Notes: generated from the sequence alone by a model not told the origin. Counted from the first letter of the stretch, positions 43,262 to 52,079 are shown. The stretch: DNA of 64,000 bases from Nitrobacter hamburgensis X14 (GCF_000013885.1 NC_007964.1:3830001-3894000), one strand, 5' to 3'. Numbers and translations are program-made.

Positions 43262-43723
43262 TCAGATTTGATCCGCCTTCATTGCCATCCGCAACGGCTT
43301 CGGAATCGGCTTCGCGCGCCCCTCCGAAACAAACGCCACCTTCACTTTGGCATCCAGCAGCAGCACCTCGCCGCGCCGCACCTCCTGATGCAAGGTGATC
43401 GAGGCGCCGCGGACATCCAGCGGCCGCGTCACGATGTCGAGCACGTCGTCCATCCGCGCGGATTTCAGAAACTCAAGCTGCATCGAGCGCACCACGAAGG
43501 CAAAACCCGGCGCCTCGCTTTCGGCCTCCGCGAACAGCGCGCGCTGGTCGGCGCCGAGCAGCCGCAGATAATTGCTGCGCCCGCGCTCCATGAAGCGCAG
43601 ATAGTTGGCGTGATAGACGAGGCCCGTAAAATCCGTGTCTTCGTAATAGACGCGGATCTGCATGTGATGCCTGCCGTCGCGGATCGCGCCGTCGAGATGG
43701 GTTGCCGGCGCGGGCGAATTCAT
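43262..43723 (-). CDS. ybgC: Tol-Pal-associated acyl-CoA thioesterase YbgC
   Basis: Hot-dog fold thioesterase of 153 aa. The motif VYYEDTDFTGLVYHANYLRF includes the catalytic Asp and the YHANY signature of the 4-hydroxybenzoyl-CoA thioesterase-like group. Its start overlaps the ruvB stop (ATGA at 43720-43723). The usual downstream partner tolQ is separated here by five genes' worth of DNA. Confidence 0.95.
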   Translation of the reverse strand: MNSPAPATHLDGAIRDGRHHMQIRVYYEDTDFTGLVYHANYLRFMERGRSNYLRLLGADQRALFAEAESEAPGFAFVVRSMQLEFLKSARMDDVLDIVTRPLDVRGASITLHQEVRRGEVLLLDAKVKVAFVSEGRAKPIPKPLRMAMKADQI

Positions 43724-44763
43724 TCGTCCTCTCCGCCGAACAGGCCGAACTGCGAGGGATCGCGCGAGGGCTCAGTCAGGCCGAGATGGCGAAACGCGTG
43801 CGAGGTGAGTAGCCGGCCGCGCGGGGTGCGCTGCAGGTAGCCGCACTGGATCAGGAACGGCTCGATGATGTCCTCGATGGCATCGCGCGGCTCCGACAGC
43901 GCCGCCGCCATGGTCTCGACGCCGACCGGCCCGCCGCCGTAGTTCAGCGCGATGGTGGTGAGGTAGCGGCGGTCCATCGCATCGAGACCGGCCGCGTCGA
44001 CTTCCAGTGCGCCCAGCGCATGATCGGCGATCTTACGGTTGATCGACGCCGCATCGGCGGCGGAGGCGAAGTCGCGCACCCGCCGCAGCAGCCGCCCCGC
44101 GATCCGCGGCGTGCCGCGGGCGCGGCGGGCGATCTCGTTGGCGCCGTCCGCCGTCATGCCGACATCGAGAACACGGGCGCCGCGGCTGACGATCTTCTCC
44201 AACTCATCGACGGTGTAGAAATTCAGCCGCACCGGAATGCCGAAGCGGTCGCGCAGCGGATTGGTGAGAAGGCCTGCGCGCGTCGTCGCGCCGACCAGCG
44301 TGAACTTCGAAAGCTCGATCTTGACCGAGCGCGCCGCCGGTCCCTCGCCGATGATGAGATCGAGCTGGAAATCCTCCATCGCCGGATAGAGCACCTCCTC
44401 CACCGCCGGCGAGAGGCGGTGAATCTCGTCGATGAACAACACATCGCGTTCCTCTAAGTTGGTCAGAAGTGCTGCGAGATCGCCGGCCTTGGCGATCACG
44501 GGACCGGAGGTTGCGCGAAAGCCGACGCCGAGTTCACGCGCCACGATCTGCGCCAGCGTGGTCTTGCCGAGGCCGGGGGGACCGACGAACAGCACGTGAT
44601 CGAGCGCCTCTTTGCGCTTGCGCGCGGCATCGATGAAGATCTGCAGGTTGGCGCGGGCCTGAGCCTGGCCGACGAACTCGGCCAGCCTTTGCGGCCGCAG
44701 CACGGTGTCGCCGACGTCGTCGGATCGGCGCTCTGGCGTGACCATGCGGGGGACGTCGGTCAC
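43720..44763 (-). CDS. ruvB: Holliday junction branch-migration ATPase RuvB
   Basis: AAA+ motor of 347 aa that drives branch migration with RuvA. Walker A is GPPGLGKTTLAQIVARELG, Walker B LFIDEIHRLS, the sensor region VGATTRAGLLTNPLRDRFG, and the C-terminal winged helix has LIQCGYLQRTPRGR. Its start overlaps the ruvA stop by four bases, forming a coupled ruvC-ruvA-ruvB-ybgC run. Confidence 0.98.
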   Translation of the reverse strand: MTDVPRMVTPERRSDDVGDTVLRPQRLAEFVGQAQARANLQIFIDAARKRKEALDHVLFVGPPGLGKTTLAQIVARELGVGFRATSGPVIAKAGDLAALLTNLEERDVLFIDEIHRLSPAVEEVLYPAMEDFQLDLIIGEGPAARSVKIELSKFTLVGATTRAGLLTNPLRDRFGIPVRLNFYTVDELEKIVSRGARVLDVGMTADGANEIARRARGTPRIAGRLLRRVRDFASAADAASINRKIADHALGALEVDAAGLDAMDRRYLTTIALNYGGGPVGVETMAAALSEPRDAIEDIIEPFLIQCGYLQRTPRGRLLTSHAFRHLGLTEPSRDPSQFGLFGGEDE

Positions 44764-45377
44764 TTCGCCAGTTCCTTCAAGCCCAGCCGGATCAGTTGCG
44801 CGGTCTCCGCATCGTCGCCGGCGCTGCGCGAGGCAACCGCGATCGCAGCAGTCGCCTGCGGCTGACCGTAGCCGAGATTGACCAGAGCGGAGATCGCATC
44901 CCGCACCGGACGCGGCGCGCGGGCGTCATCGATGGCGCCTGCAAGATGCACAACGGCGGGATCGACGTTGGCGAAGGCCGGCGCCTTGTCCTTCAATTCG
45001 GTGACGATGCGTTCGGCCACTTTCGGGCCGACGCCCGGCGTGCGCGCCACCGACGCCTTGTCGCGCAAGGCAATAGCGTTGGCGAGATCGGCCGGCGACA
45101 GCGTGCCGAGCACCGCAAGCGCCACCCGCGCACCGACGCCCTGCACCGTCTGCAGCAGACGGAACCACTCGCGCTCGTGGTCGGTGCGGAAGCCGTACAG
45201 CTTGATCTGGTCCTCGCGCACATAGGTCTCGATCGACAGCACCGCCGCCGCGCCCGGCGACGGTAGCGCCTGCAGCGTGCGCGAGGCGCAATGCACCTGA
45301 TAACCGACGCCGCCGACATCGAGGATCACGTAATCCTCGCCGTAAGAGTCGATGATGCCTTTCAGTTTGCCGATCAT
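44760..45377 (-). CDS. ruvA: Holliday junction DNA-binding protein RuvA
   Basis: A 205-aa protein that binds four-way junctions and recruits RuvB. N-terminal OB domain IGKLKGIIDSYGEDYVILDV; helix-hairpin-helix pair at LLQTVQGVGARVALAVLG and VARTPGVGPKVAERIVTEL; C-terminal UBA-like domain that binds RuvB. ATG 45380 or 45377 may be used; either overlaps the ruvC stop. Confidence 0.97.
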   Translation of the reverse strand: MIGKLKGIIDSYGEDYVILDVGGVGYQVHCASRTLQALPSPGAAAVLSIETYVREDQIKLYGFRTDHEREWFRLLQTVQGVGARVALAVLGTLSPADLANAIALRDKASVARTPGVGPKVAERIVTELKDKAPAFANVDPAVVHLAGAIDDARAPRPVRDAISALVNLGYGQPQATAAIAVASRSAGDDAETAQLIRLGLKELAK

Positions 45378-45889
45378 CATCCAGCCACCTTCATCCGCAG
45401 CGCCGCAGCGCCCCGGTGATGCGCGTGGGTGATGGCGATGGCGAGCGCATCGGCGGCGTCGGCGCTCTTCGGATCGGCTTTCGGCAGCAGGATTTTCAGC
45501 ATCGCCTGGATCTGGGTCTTGTCGGCGTGACCCGCGCCGACCACGGTTTTTTTCACCTGATTGGGCGCGTATTCCGCCACCACGATGCCGAACATCGCCG
45601 GCGCCAGCATCGCGACGCCGCGCGCCTGCCCGAGCTTCAGCGTCGCCACGCCGTCCTTGTTGACGAAGGTCTGCTCGATCGCCGCCTCCGCCGGGCGGAA
45701 CTCGTCGAGTACCCGGCCGAGTCCTTCATGGATCGCCAGCAGCCGGCTCGCCAGCGCCATTTGCTCGCGCGTTTCCACCGAGCCGCAGCCGACGAACATC
45801 AGCCGGTTGCCCTCGATGTCGAGCACGCCCCAGCCGGTGCGGCGCAGGCCGGGGTCGATGCCCAGAATACGAATCGGTGAGGAGGTCAT
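45377..45889 (-). CDS. ruvC: crossover junction endodeoxyribonuclease RuvC
   Basis: Resolves Holliday junctions; 170 aa from the ATG at 45889 (MTSSPIRILGIDPGLRRTGW). The catalytic acids lie in GIDPGL, AAIEQTF, and the C-terminal SADAADALAIAITHAH. First gene of the ruvCAB-ybgC unit. Confidence 0.97.
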   Translation of the reverse strand: MTSSPIRILGIDPGLRRTGWGVLDIEGNRLMFVGCGSVETREQMALASRLLAIHEGLGRVLDEFRPAEAAIEQTFVNKDGVATLKLGQARGVAMLAPAMFGIVVAEYAPNQVKKTVVGAGHADKTQIQAMLKILLPKADPKSADAADALAIAITHAHHRGAAALRMKVAG

Positions 45890-45959
45890 AGCCCATGTTA
45901 GCGCAACCGCCACGCTGCGTCCGCCCCGGACAGACAGTCGCAAAGCCATTGGAAAGAAC

Positions 45960-45990
45960 CGTCATGGCCGGATTTATTCCGGCCATGACG
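45960..45990. terminator. hairpin between mgtE and ruvC
   Basis: CGTCATGGCCGG and CCGGCCATGACG form a 12-bp stem over ATTTATT, directly after the mgtE stop. It may end mgtE transcription; the sequence also looks like a common REP unit. Confidence 0.65.
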
Positions 45991-45998
45991 TTCGCAAT

Positions 45999-47366
45999 TT
46001 ACAACAGCGTCCCGCGCAAAATCAGCAGCGCGACGCTGAAATAGATCATCAGGCCGGTGACATCGACCAGCGTGGCGACGAACGGCGCCGAGGCGCTGGC
46101 AGGGTCGAAGCCGGCGCGTTGCAGGATGAACGGGAGCATCGATCCCGCCACCGAGCCGAAGGTCACGACGCCGATCAGCGCGGCCGCGACAGTCAGCCCG
46201 ACCAGAATCCAGTGCTCGCCATAGTCGTAGATGCCGAGCTTCTGCCAGGCCACCACGCGGACGATGCCAATCACGCCCAGCATGGCGCCGAGGATCAGGC
46301 CCGTCGGCAGTTCGCGGAAGGCGACGCGCCACCAGTCGCCGAGTTTCACCTCGCGCAGCGCCAGCGCACGGATCAGCAGCGAGGTCGCCTGCGACCCGGA
46401 ATTGCCGCCGGAACTCATGATCAGCGGGATGAACAGCGTCAGCACGATGGCCTTTTCCAGTTCGCCCTCGAAGTGCTGCATGGCGCTGGCGGTCAGCATC
46501 TCGCCGAGAAACAGCACCGCGAGCCAGCCGCCACGCTTGCGGATCATCGCCGCGAGCCCGACCTGCAGATAAGGCTCGTCGGTCGCTTGCATACCGCCGA
46601 ACTTCTGCACGTCCTCGGTATTTTCCTCGATGATGGCGTCGATGATGTCGTCGACCGTGACGATGCCGAGCACATGCCCGGCCTTATCGATCACAGGCAC
46701 CGCCAGCATGTCGTGCCGCGAGATCAGCCGCGCCACCTCCTCGCGGTCCGTCAGCGGCGAGGTGGTGATCGGCGAGCGCGCCAGATCGGCGATCCTGACC
46801 AATGGCTCGCCGGCGATCAGCCGCCGCAGCGACACCGCGCCGACCAGCCGGCGGGTGAAGGCATCCAGGACATAGATGGCATAGACCGTCTCGCGGGTGC
46901 GCTCGACCTGGCGGATGTGCTGCAAGGTGCGCTCCACGGTCCAGGTCGCGGGCACGCTGACGAACTCGGTCGTCATCATCGCGCCCGCCGTGTTTTCCGG
47001 GTAGGCGAGCAGGCCCTCGATGGTCGTGCGCGTCGCCGCGTCGAGCCCCTGCATCAGCTCGGTGCGGGCCGGCTCCTCGAGCCGCTGCACGATGTCGGCG
47101 GCCATGTCGGCCGACATGCCGGCCAGCATGAGCGTCGCGGTCTGCCGCGGCAGCGCCTCAACGATCTCGGGGCCGAAATTCAGCTCGGGCTTGTCGAGGA
47201 TCTCGACCGAAATATCGACCGGCAGCAGCACCAGCACCGCGGCCGCGTCCCGCGGCGCGAGCTGGTTGAGGATTTCGACGTTGTCGGCGACATGCCCATC
47301 GCTCAGGCGCGAGGCCAGCGCGAACACATCGAGGTCTCCGTCCGTGGCGGTGTAGGTATCCATCAT
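45999..47366 (-). CDS. mgtE: magnesium transporter MgtE
   Basis: Mg2+ channel of 455 aa. The cytoplasmic N domain (residues about 20-135) is followed by two CBS domains (about 140-260; LAYPENTAGAMMTTEFVSVP, VVTVDDIIDAI-like) and five C-terminal membrane segments with PLIMSSGGNSGSQATSLLIR, the conserved pore region. It is placed between yebC and ruvC, which are usually adjacent. The leader upstream can form alternative hairpins involving the ribosome-binding site. Confidence 0.95.
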   Translation of the reverse strand: MMDTYTATDGDLDVFALASRLSDGHVADNVEILNQLAPRDAAAVLVLLPVDISVEILDKPELNFGPEIVEALPRQTATLMLAGMSADMAADIVQRLEEPARTELMQGLDAATRTTIEGLLAYPENTAGAMMTTEFVSVPATWTVERTLQHIRQVERTRETVYAIYVLDAFTRRLVGAVSLRRLIAGEPLVRIADLARSPITTSPLTDREEVARLISRHDMLAVPVIDKAGHVLGIVTVDDIIDAIIEENTEDVQKFGGMQATDEPYLQVGLAAMIRKRGGWLAVLFLGEMLTASAMQHFEGELEKAIVLTLFIPLIMSSGGNSGSQATSLLIRALALREVKLGDWWRVAFRELPTGLILGAMLGVIGIVRVVAWQKLGIYDYGEHWILVGLTVAAALIGVVTFGSVAGSMLPFILQRAGFDPASASAPFVATLVDVTGLMIYFSVALLILRGTLL

Positions 47367-47461
47367 AGCTCACCTTCGGGGTCTGCCGGCAACGGCAGCC
47401 CTCGTGAGCTCATCAAGCTCAGACCGGCGCCGCTGTCGGCAAGGTACCTGGCCAGGTACCT
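47367..47461 (-). promoter_or_regulatory. structured mgtE leader, candidate cis-regulatory RNA
   Basis: In the mgtE mRNA leader, 47404-47410 can pair with 47367-47373 (GTGAGCT/AGCTCAC), which holds part of the ribosome-binding site. This encloses a hairpin CTGCCG/CGGCAG (47383-47388 with 47393-47398). Alternatively 47417-47421 pairs with 47405-47409 (TGAGC/GCTCA), and 47420-47425 pairs with 47380-47385 (GGTCTG/CAGACC). These pairings exclude the first fold. Further upstream is a perfect 20-bp palindrome, AGGTACCTGG with CCAGGTACCT, at 47442-47461. It does not match any Mg2+ riboswitch I know. Confidence 0.5.
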
Positions 47462-47582
47462 GGACTGTCGCTTGGCATAATGTGGTGGTTTCCAGTGATG
47501 GGTGCGCGACCGAGGCCGCAGCATCCCGCTGTGGCTGACATGATCCTTCAGCCGGACGGCGTCAAGAAAAAATCGCTAGTTC

Positions 47583-47628
47583 GTCATTGCGAGCCAACAG
47601 GTCGGCGCGAAGCGCCGCCCGATGACGG
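47583..47628. repeat. fragment of the CATTGCGAG repeat
   Basis: CGTCATTGCGAGCC, then GTCGGCGC/GCGCCGCC-type hairpin and CCGATGACG. It resembles the outer arms of the element at 60714-60832 and lies between yebC and mgtE. Confidence 0.5.
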
Positions 47629-47649
47629 GGGTGGCCATGACCGCGAGCC

Positions 47650-48396
47650 TCACCCGCCCAGCTTGGCCATCAGTGCGTCGGAGACTTCGAAATTGGCATA
47701 GACGTTCTGGACGTCGTCGTGTTCGTTGAGGAGGTCGATCAGCTTGAGCAGCTTCTCACCGGTGTTGTCATCGACAGCGACCGTGTTTTGCGGCTTCCAG
47801 ATCAAGGCGACCTTGCGCGCCTCGCCGAACTTGCCTTCGAGCGCCCTGGCGACGTCGCGGAAGGTCTCCTGCGAGGCATAGATTTCGTGGCCGCCCTCGC
47901 CCGACACCACGTCGTCGGCGCCGGCCTCAACGGCGGCTTCCAGCATGTCGTCGGCCGAGGCCTTGTCCGCGTCGTATTCGACGACGCCGAGCCGGTCGAA
48001 CATGAACGATACCGAGCCGGTTTCGCCGAGATTGCCGCCGGACTTGGTGAAATACGAGCGGATGTCGGAGGCGGCGCGGTTGCGATTGTCGGTCAGCACT
48101 TCCATGATGATGGCGACGCCGCCGGGGCCGTAGCCTTCGTAACGCAGCTCGTCATAGCTCTCGGCGTCGTGGCCGCTGGCCTTCTTGATGGCGCGCTCGA
48201 TGTTGTCCTTGGGCATGTTTTCCGCCCGCGCCGCGATCATGGCGGCACGCAGCCGCGCATTCATCGCCGGATCGGGCGTCCCTAACTTGGCGGCCACCGT
48301 GATTTCGCGCGCCAGCTTGCTGAACAGCTTCGACTTCTGGGCATCCTGCCTGCCCTTGCGGTGCATGATGTTCTTGAACTGGGAATGTCCGGCCAT
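47650..48396 (-). CDS. yebC: YebC/PmpR family protein (transcription/translation factor)
   Basis: A 248-aa protein. MAGHSQFKNIMHRKGRQDAQ at the start, then NMPKDNIERAIKKASG and LRYEGYGPGGVAIIMEVLTD, all diagnostic. The family is described as DNA-binding regulators, and recent work links members to translation of difficult stretches. It usually precedes ruvC; here mgtE lies between. Confidence 0.96.
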   Translation of the reverse strand: MAGHSQFKNIMHRKGRQDAQKSKLFSKLAREITVAAKLGTPDPAMNARLRAAMIAARAENMPKDNIERAIKKASGHDAESYDELRYEGYGPGGVAIIMEVLTDNRNRAASDIRSYFTKSGGNLGETGSVSFMFDRLGVVEYDADKASADDMLEAAVEAGADDVVSGEGGHEIYASQETFRDVARALEGKFGEARKVALIWKPQNTVAVDDNTGEKLLKLIDLLNEHDDVQNVYANFEVSDALMAKLGG

Positions 48397-48543
48397 CGGC
48401 AGGTCTCTCTAAATTCTGGGCGAGCCCGGCGGCTGCGCACCGGGGCGTCTCGGCAAAAGGCAGAAGCGGCGCGGCGTTATAATCCGGGATACGGGCCGAA
48501 TCAAAGACTTGCTCCGACCATCCGGCCAAAATCGCGATTGCCG

Positions 48544-49077
48544 TCATATCGCGGGGTATGTGAGAATTCCGCCAGCCGCGGGTCTTGCACCCTCGGTCAT
48601 CCGCGCGGGTTCGACGTGACCATGGCCCATGATATGGAATACCGCATCGCCCGCAAGGATCAGATAGTCCGCGATGATCCGCCGGTGGCATCGCCACCAC
48701 ACCGCTTCCGCGCACATCACGGTGCAGGTCGTCTGGCCGCCCAATTCCCTCAGCCGGGCCAGGCCGGCACGAAAATCCGCGCTCATGGCGTAGTCGGCGT
48801 AGTTGTGGAAGCTCCGGTTCTGCCAGAAGGCGTTGGTGGCGTCCGGCGTCTCGCGCTTGTGCCCGCGCAGGCCGCCGAGCGTCGCGATATGTTCATAGCC
48901 GATATGAAAATCAGCGAGCGTGCCGGGCAGTTCATCCCGGTTGTACTGCGGATTGGTCCGCGAGCGCGGGACGGTACGCACATCCACCACGAGCCGGACC
49001 TCGGCGGCTTGCAGCAGACCGACAAACTCCTCGATCGTGCGGGTCGAATGGCCGATGGTAAAAAACGGATACGCCAT
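48544..49077 (-). CDS. DUF488 family protein
   Basis: A 177-aa cytoplasmic protein. FFTIGHSTRTIEEFVGLL and LVVDVRTVPRSRTNPQYNR at the N-terminus, and CTVMCAEAVWWRCHRRIIAD later, are the DUF488 signatures. The Cys/His cluster in CAE...CHR is conserved, but the biochemical role is not established. It follows the YmdB-like gene by three bases, suggesting one transcript. Confidence 0.92.
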   Translation of the reverse strand: MAYPFFTIGHSTRTIEEFVGLLQAAEVRLVVDVRTVPRSRTNPQYNRDELPGTLADFHIGYEHIATLGGLRGHKRETPDATNAFWQNRSFHNYADYAMSADFRAGLARLRELGGQTTCTVMCAEAVWWRCHRRIIADYLILAGDAVFHIMGHGHVEPARMTEGARPAAGGILTYPAI

Positions 49078-49080
49078 CCA

Positions 49081-49908
49081 TCAGGTCCAGAACGACGGTG
49101 CCGCCGGTTCGAGCCGGCCGCCGAGCCGCACCGGAGCGATCTTCAGGGCGAGTCCCGTCGCATCGTCGGTCTCGACCGCGACGCCGCTTAAGGTGGCGAC
49201 GCCGGTGGCCGGCTCGAACCGACCGCTTGGAATGCCCGTGGTGAAGCGGTGCAGCGGCTCCCCCTTCTGCATTCCGATCACGGAATCATAGTCGCCGGTC
49301 ATGCCGGCATCGCTCATATAGGCGGTGCCGCCGGAAAGGATACGGTGATCCGCCGTCGGCACATGGGTGTGGGTCCCGACCACGAGGCTGGCGCGGCCGT
49401 CGCAGAAGAAGCCCATGCTTTGCTTCTCGCTGGTCGCCTCGCCGTGGAAATCCACGATGATCGCGTCCGCCGTCTCGCGCAGCGGGCAGGCATCTAACTC
49501 GCGCTCGATGGCGCGGAAGGGATCGTTGAACGGCTCCATGAAGATGCGCGCCATGGCGTTGATGACGAGCGCGCGGCGGCCATCTTTGGTGTCGATCAGC
49601 GCGGCGCCTCGCCCCGGCGTATGACGCGGGAAATTCAGCGGACGAATGAGCCGCGGCGCGCGCTCGATGAACACCAGCGCCTCTTTCTGATTCCAGGCGT
49701 GATTGCCGAGCGTGACAGCGTCGGCGCCGGCGTCGAGAAATTCCTGATAGATCGCCTCGGTGATGCCGAAGCCGCCAGCGGCATTCTCGCCGTTGACGAC
49801 GACGAGATCGAGTTTCCATTCCCTGATGAGCGCCGGCAGATGATCGCCGACCGCGGTGCGCCCGGTCTTGCCGACGACGTCGCCGATGAAGAGAATACGC
49901 AACCTCAT
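49081..49908 (-). CDS. YmdB-like metallophosphoesterase (TIGR00282 family)
   Basis: A 275-aa dimetal phosphoesterase of the kind that hydrolyses 2',3'-cyclic nucleotides in Bacillus. Metal ligands lie in LFIGDVVGKTGR, VNGENAAGGFG, LGNHAWNQ, VDFHGEATSEKQ and GTHTHVPTADH. The start at 49908 overlaps the cyclo-ligase stop as ATGA. The frame extends far upstream antisense-like within the cyclo-ligase gene, but that part has no family sequence. Confidence 0.93.
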   Translation of the reverse strand: MRLRILFIGDVVGKTGRTAVGDHLPALIREWKLDLVVVNGENAAGGFGITEAIYQEFLDAGADAVTLGNHAWNQKEALVFIERAPRLIRPLNFPRHTPGRGAALIDTKDGRRALVINAMARIFMEPFNDPFRAIERELDACPLRETADAIIVDFHGEATSEKQSMGFFCDGRASLVVGTHTHVPTADHRILSGGTAYMSDAGMTGDYDSVIGMQKGEPLHRFTTGIPSGRFEPATGVATLSGVAVETDDATGLALKIAPVRLGGRLEPAAPSFWT

Positions 49909-50492
49909 AAACTCCCGAAGCCGAACAGATCGGTTTCGGTTACCACATAATTCAGCCGGACGTCGTGGGGCAACGCCGGCACCTGCGCAATTTCCTGCGC
50001 CGCGAAAGCGAGACCGATGGCGGTGACGGTCTTCTGCCGGCGCAGGCTCGCAAGCGTGCGGTCGTAATAGCCGGCGCCATAGCCGATCCGGTGGCCGGAG
50101 CGGTCGAACGCCACGAGCGGCACCAGCACGATATCCGGGACCACCTCGAGCGCGGTGGCGGGCGGCTCGGAAATCCCGAAGGCGCCGGGCACCAGCGCGT
50201 CGTCCGGCTTCCACGAGCGGAACGCCAGCGCGGCGTTGCGGGCTGAAATCGCCGGCATCGCAAGCGCCGCGCCGGCCGCGGCAAACCTCTGCATCAGTTG
50301 CACGGGATCGATCTCGCTGCGGATCGGGGCGTAGCCGGCGACGACCGTTGACGGCGTGATATCGAGCGGCGGCATCCGCGCCGCGATCGCGCGCGCCGCG
50401 CCGGCGCGCTGGCGCGCACTCAGGGCATCGCGCCGCGCCAACGCGGCAGCGCGCAATTCGTTTTTCGATGGAGCGTCCGAGGAAATCGGCAT
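49905..50492 (-). CDS. fau: 5-formyltetrahydrofolate cyclo-ligase
   Basis: Converts 5-formyl-THF to 5,10-methenyl-THF with ATP; 195 aa. LVPLVAFDRSGHRIGYGAGY followed by YDRTL is the signature, and the basic N-terminal KNELRAAALARRDAL is typical. The gene lies downstream of 6S RNA and zapA, an arrangement conserved across many proteobacteria. It overlaps the YmdB-like gene. Confidence 0.95.
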   Translation of the reverse strand: MPISSDAPSKNELRAAALARRDALSARQRAGAARAIAARMPPLDITPSTVVAGYAPIRSEIDPVQLMQRFAAAGAALAMPAISARNAALAFRSWKPDDALVPGAFGISEPPATALEVVPDIVLVPLVAFDRSGHRIGYGAGYYDRTLASLRRQKTVTAIGLAFAAQEIAQVPALPHDVRLNYVVTETDLFGFGSL

Positions 50493-50502
50493 GCGGAATG
50501 TC

Positions 50503-50602
50503 TATAGCGTTTTCGAGCGAAGTGGGCACCGGTTCGCGTGAAGAAAACGCGTCAAAACAAAATCACAGAGCTTCTGATTTCACCAGTAGCGGAATGGCCC
50601 TG
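50503..50602. repeat. dispersed hairpin repeat, copy 7
   Basis: CTATAGCGTTTTCGAGCG, GAAGAAAACGCGTCAAAA and a decayed second hairpin (CTTCTGATTTCACCAG). It lies between 6S RNA and fau. Confidence 0.8.
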
Positions 50603-50668
50603 GTCTATCATCATCATTCGCGAAAAAGGATGATTCAGTACGCTCCAAAATCACGACATGAATACTGG

Positions 50669-50688
50669 ATGCCCGCTTTCGCGGGCAT
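50669..50688. repeat. REP hairpin (ATGCCCGC type), second copy
   Basis: ATGCCCGC and GCGGGCAT around TTTC, with ATACTGG before it; the mirror of the unit at 42433-42452. It is just downstream of 6S RNA and may help to end it. Confidence 0.75.
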
Positions 50689-50713
50689 GACGGCCGAACG
50701 GAAGGAAGGATAA

Positions 50714-50879
50714 AGTGCGAAGCCGCAATCGCCGTTGGAGCGCTCGATCCCGGAGTTCCCTACGAAAGTAGGTGGGCACCATATGACCGGATCCACGGAC
50801 CCGGCCAGGGACAGTTCCCTGAAGGATCGATAAGGCCCCGGGGATGTGTGGCTCCTGACGCGCGTCGCAGCCTCGCAAG
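50714..50879 (-). ncRNA. ssrS: 6S RNA
   Basis: About 165 nt between zapA and fau, the normal site of ssrS. The closing stem pairs TGCGAGGCTGCG (50866-50877, read on the minus strand) with TGCGGCTTCGCA (50716-50727) using G-U pairs. Internally it has CTTCAGGGAACTGTCCCTGG and CCTACTTTCGTAGGGAACTC, as in 6S RNAs of Bradyrhizobium relatives as I recall them. It should form the long bubble-containing rod that mimics an open promoter and binds sigma-70 RNA polymerase. Ends are approximate; a TACATT -10-like box lies just upstream near 50886-50891. Confidence 0.8.
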
Positions 50880-51085
50880 GCTTAATGTAAGCGCGATGGC
50901 GGCGAAGCGCCAGCGCCAACCGGTTATTCTCACAATCCGCGTCATACGCGGGCATAGGCGCGAGGCGCCGTTTCCCGCGCCTGTGACCCGCGTATCCATC
51001 CAACCCTTCGAAAAGACGGATTGCCGAGTCATAGGCGAGCGAAGCGACGCCGTTCTTCGAACGGCTATGCCCGGCCATGACGATC

Positions 51086-51469
51086 TCACCCCATGGCAAT
51101 GCCGCCGCCGACGGTGCGGTTCAAGGTCTGCGTCGTCTTCTCGATCCGCTGTGCCGCCATGTTCAGCGCGGCGGCCACGGCCGTTTGCGTGGCGCGCGCG
51201 TGCTCGCCGGCCGCAGCGCGCACGTCGCCCAATGCGTTAAGTTCGTCCTCGAGTGCGCGGATGCGCTGGTGCGCATCCATCAACTCGTCGGAGGCCGTCA
51301 GCGCCGCCATCACCTCAAGCCGCTGATCGCCGATCTCGCCGAACTTGCCGCGCAACTCGCCGATCCGGCTTTCCAGGTCGCCCGCAAGTTTCAGCAGTCG
51401 GTCTTCCTGGCCGTCCTCGCAGGCCATGCGGTATTGGCGGCCGTTGATGGTGACGTTGACGTAACTCAT
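51086..51469 (-). CDS. zapA: cell division protein ZapA
   Basis: A 127-aa protein that promotes FtsZ bundling at the division site. MSYVNVTINGRQYRMACEDG and QEDRLLKLAGDLESRI form the N-terminal domain; the rest is helical. The start overlaps the DUF4164 stop by four bases. 6S RNA follows on the same strand. Confidence 0.93.
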   Translation of the reverse strand: MSYVNVTINGRQYRMACEDGQEDRLLKLAGDLESRIGELRGKFGEIGDQRLEVMAALTASDELMDAHQRIRALEDELNALGDVRAAAGEHARATQTAVAAALNMAAQRIEKTTQTLNRTVGGGIAMG

Positions 51470-51798
51470 GGCTTCTCCCCCGCCGCGTCGAGCAAGGACT
51501 TGATGGTTTCGATCGCCGCATCGAGTTTTTGGGCGATTTCGCGATTGGCGCGTTCGAGCTTGCGCGTACGCACCAGCGCGCCGTCGAGTTCGTCCGCAAG
51601 CCGCGAACGGTCCGCGCCCAGCGCCTGAATGCGGCTCGCCAGCTCGTCTTCGTCGCGGTCCGCCTCGCGCCGCCGTTCCACCGCTCGTTCCAGCGCATCG
51701 AGCGCGGCCGTCAGCCGCCGGGTCGCCGCGTCGATCTCGACCGCGCCACTATTGGCCGGCTCGGAATTGGCGGAACGGTTGGCGGGTCGGTCGTTCAT
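51466..51798 (-). CDS. DUF4164 family coiled-coil protein
   Basis: A 110-aa protein, mostly charged coiled coil (RLTAALDALERAVERRREAD, then LADELDGALVRTRKLERANR). It is coupled to zapA by an ATGA overlap. This pairing is common in the order, and a ZapB-like helper role in division is possible but unproven. Confidence 0.87.
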   Translation of the reverse strand: MNDRPANRSANSEPANSGAVEIDAATRRLTAALDALERAVERRREADRDEDELASRIQALGADRSRLADELDGALVRTRKLERANREIAQKLDAAIETIKSLLDAAGEKP

Positions 51799-52079
51799 GG
51801 TCGTCCTGCGCGCCTTTCAGCCGGCCGGCGGCCAGACTACAAAGCTACACCTCGGCAAGCCTTTACGGACCGAAATTTACGTGACGGGCGAGGCCAGCGC
51901 AACGCCGACGCGAGGCTATGCACCGCAAAACATTCTCTCTGTGAGGAGGGCCTCCCCGCACTTGGACTCCGCCGACGCAGGTGCTATGCCCCCGCCACGC
52001 CAGTCATTCTCCTCTTGGACCCCATTGGATTCCCATGCAAACCGTCAGCCCTCCTCCCCATCTGGACCGGATATCCAAC
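51799..52079. other. divergent promoter region of DUF4164-zapA and tkt
   Basis: 281 bp with promoters for both directions expected. No palindrome clear enough to name an operator was seen; CbbR-type sites were looked for without a clear hit. Confidence 0.4.

Noticed and set aside
47367..47461. Known M-box or yybP-ykoY riboswitch before mgtE
   Set aside because: The conserved core sequences of those classes were not found.
49909..50529. Extended N-terminus for the YmdB-like gene
   Set aside because: The extra frame overlaps the whole cyclo-ligase gene and carries no phosphoesterase sequence; ATG 49908 fits the family start.
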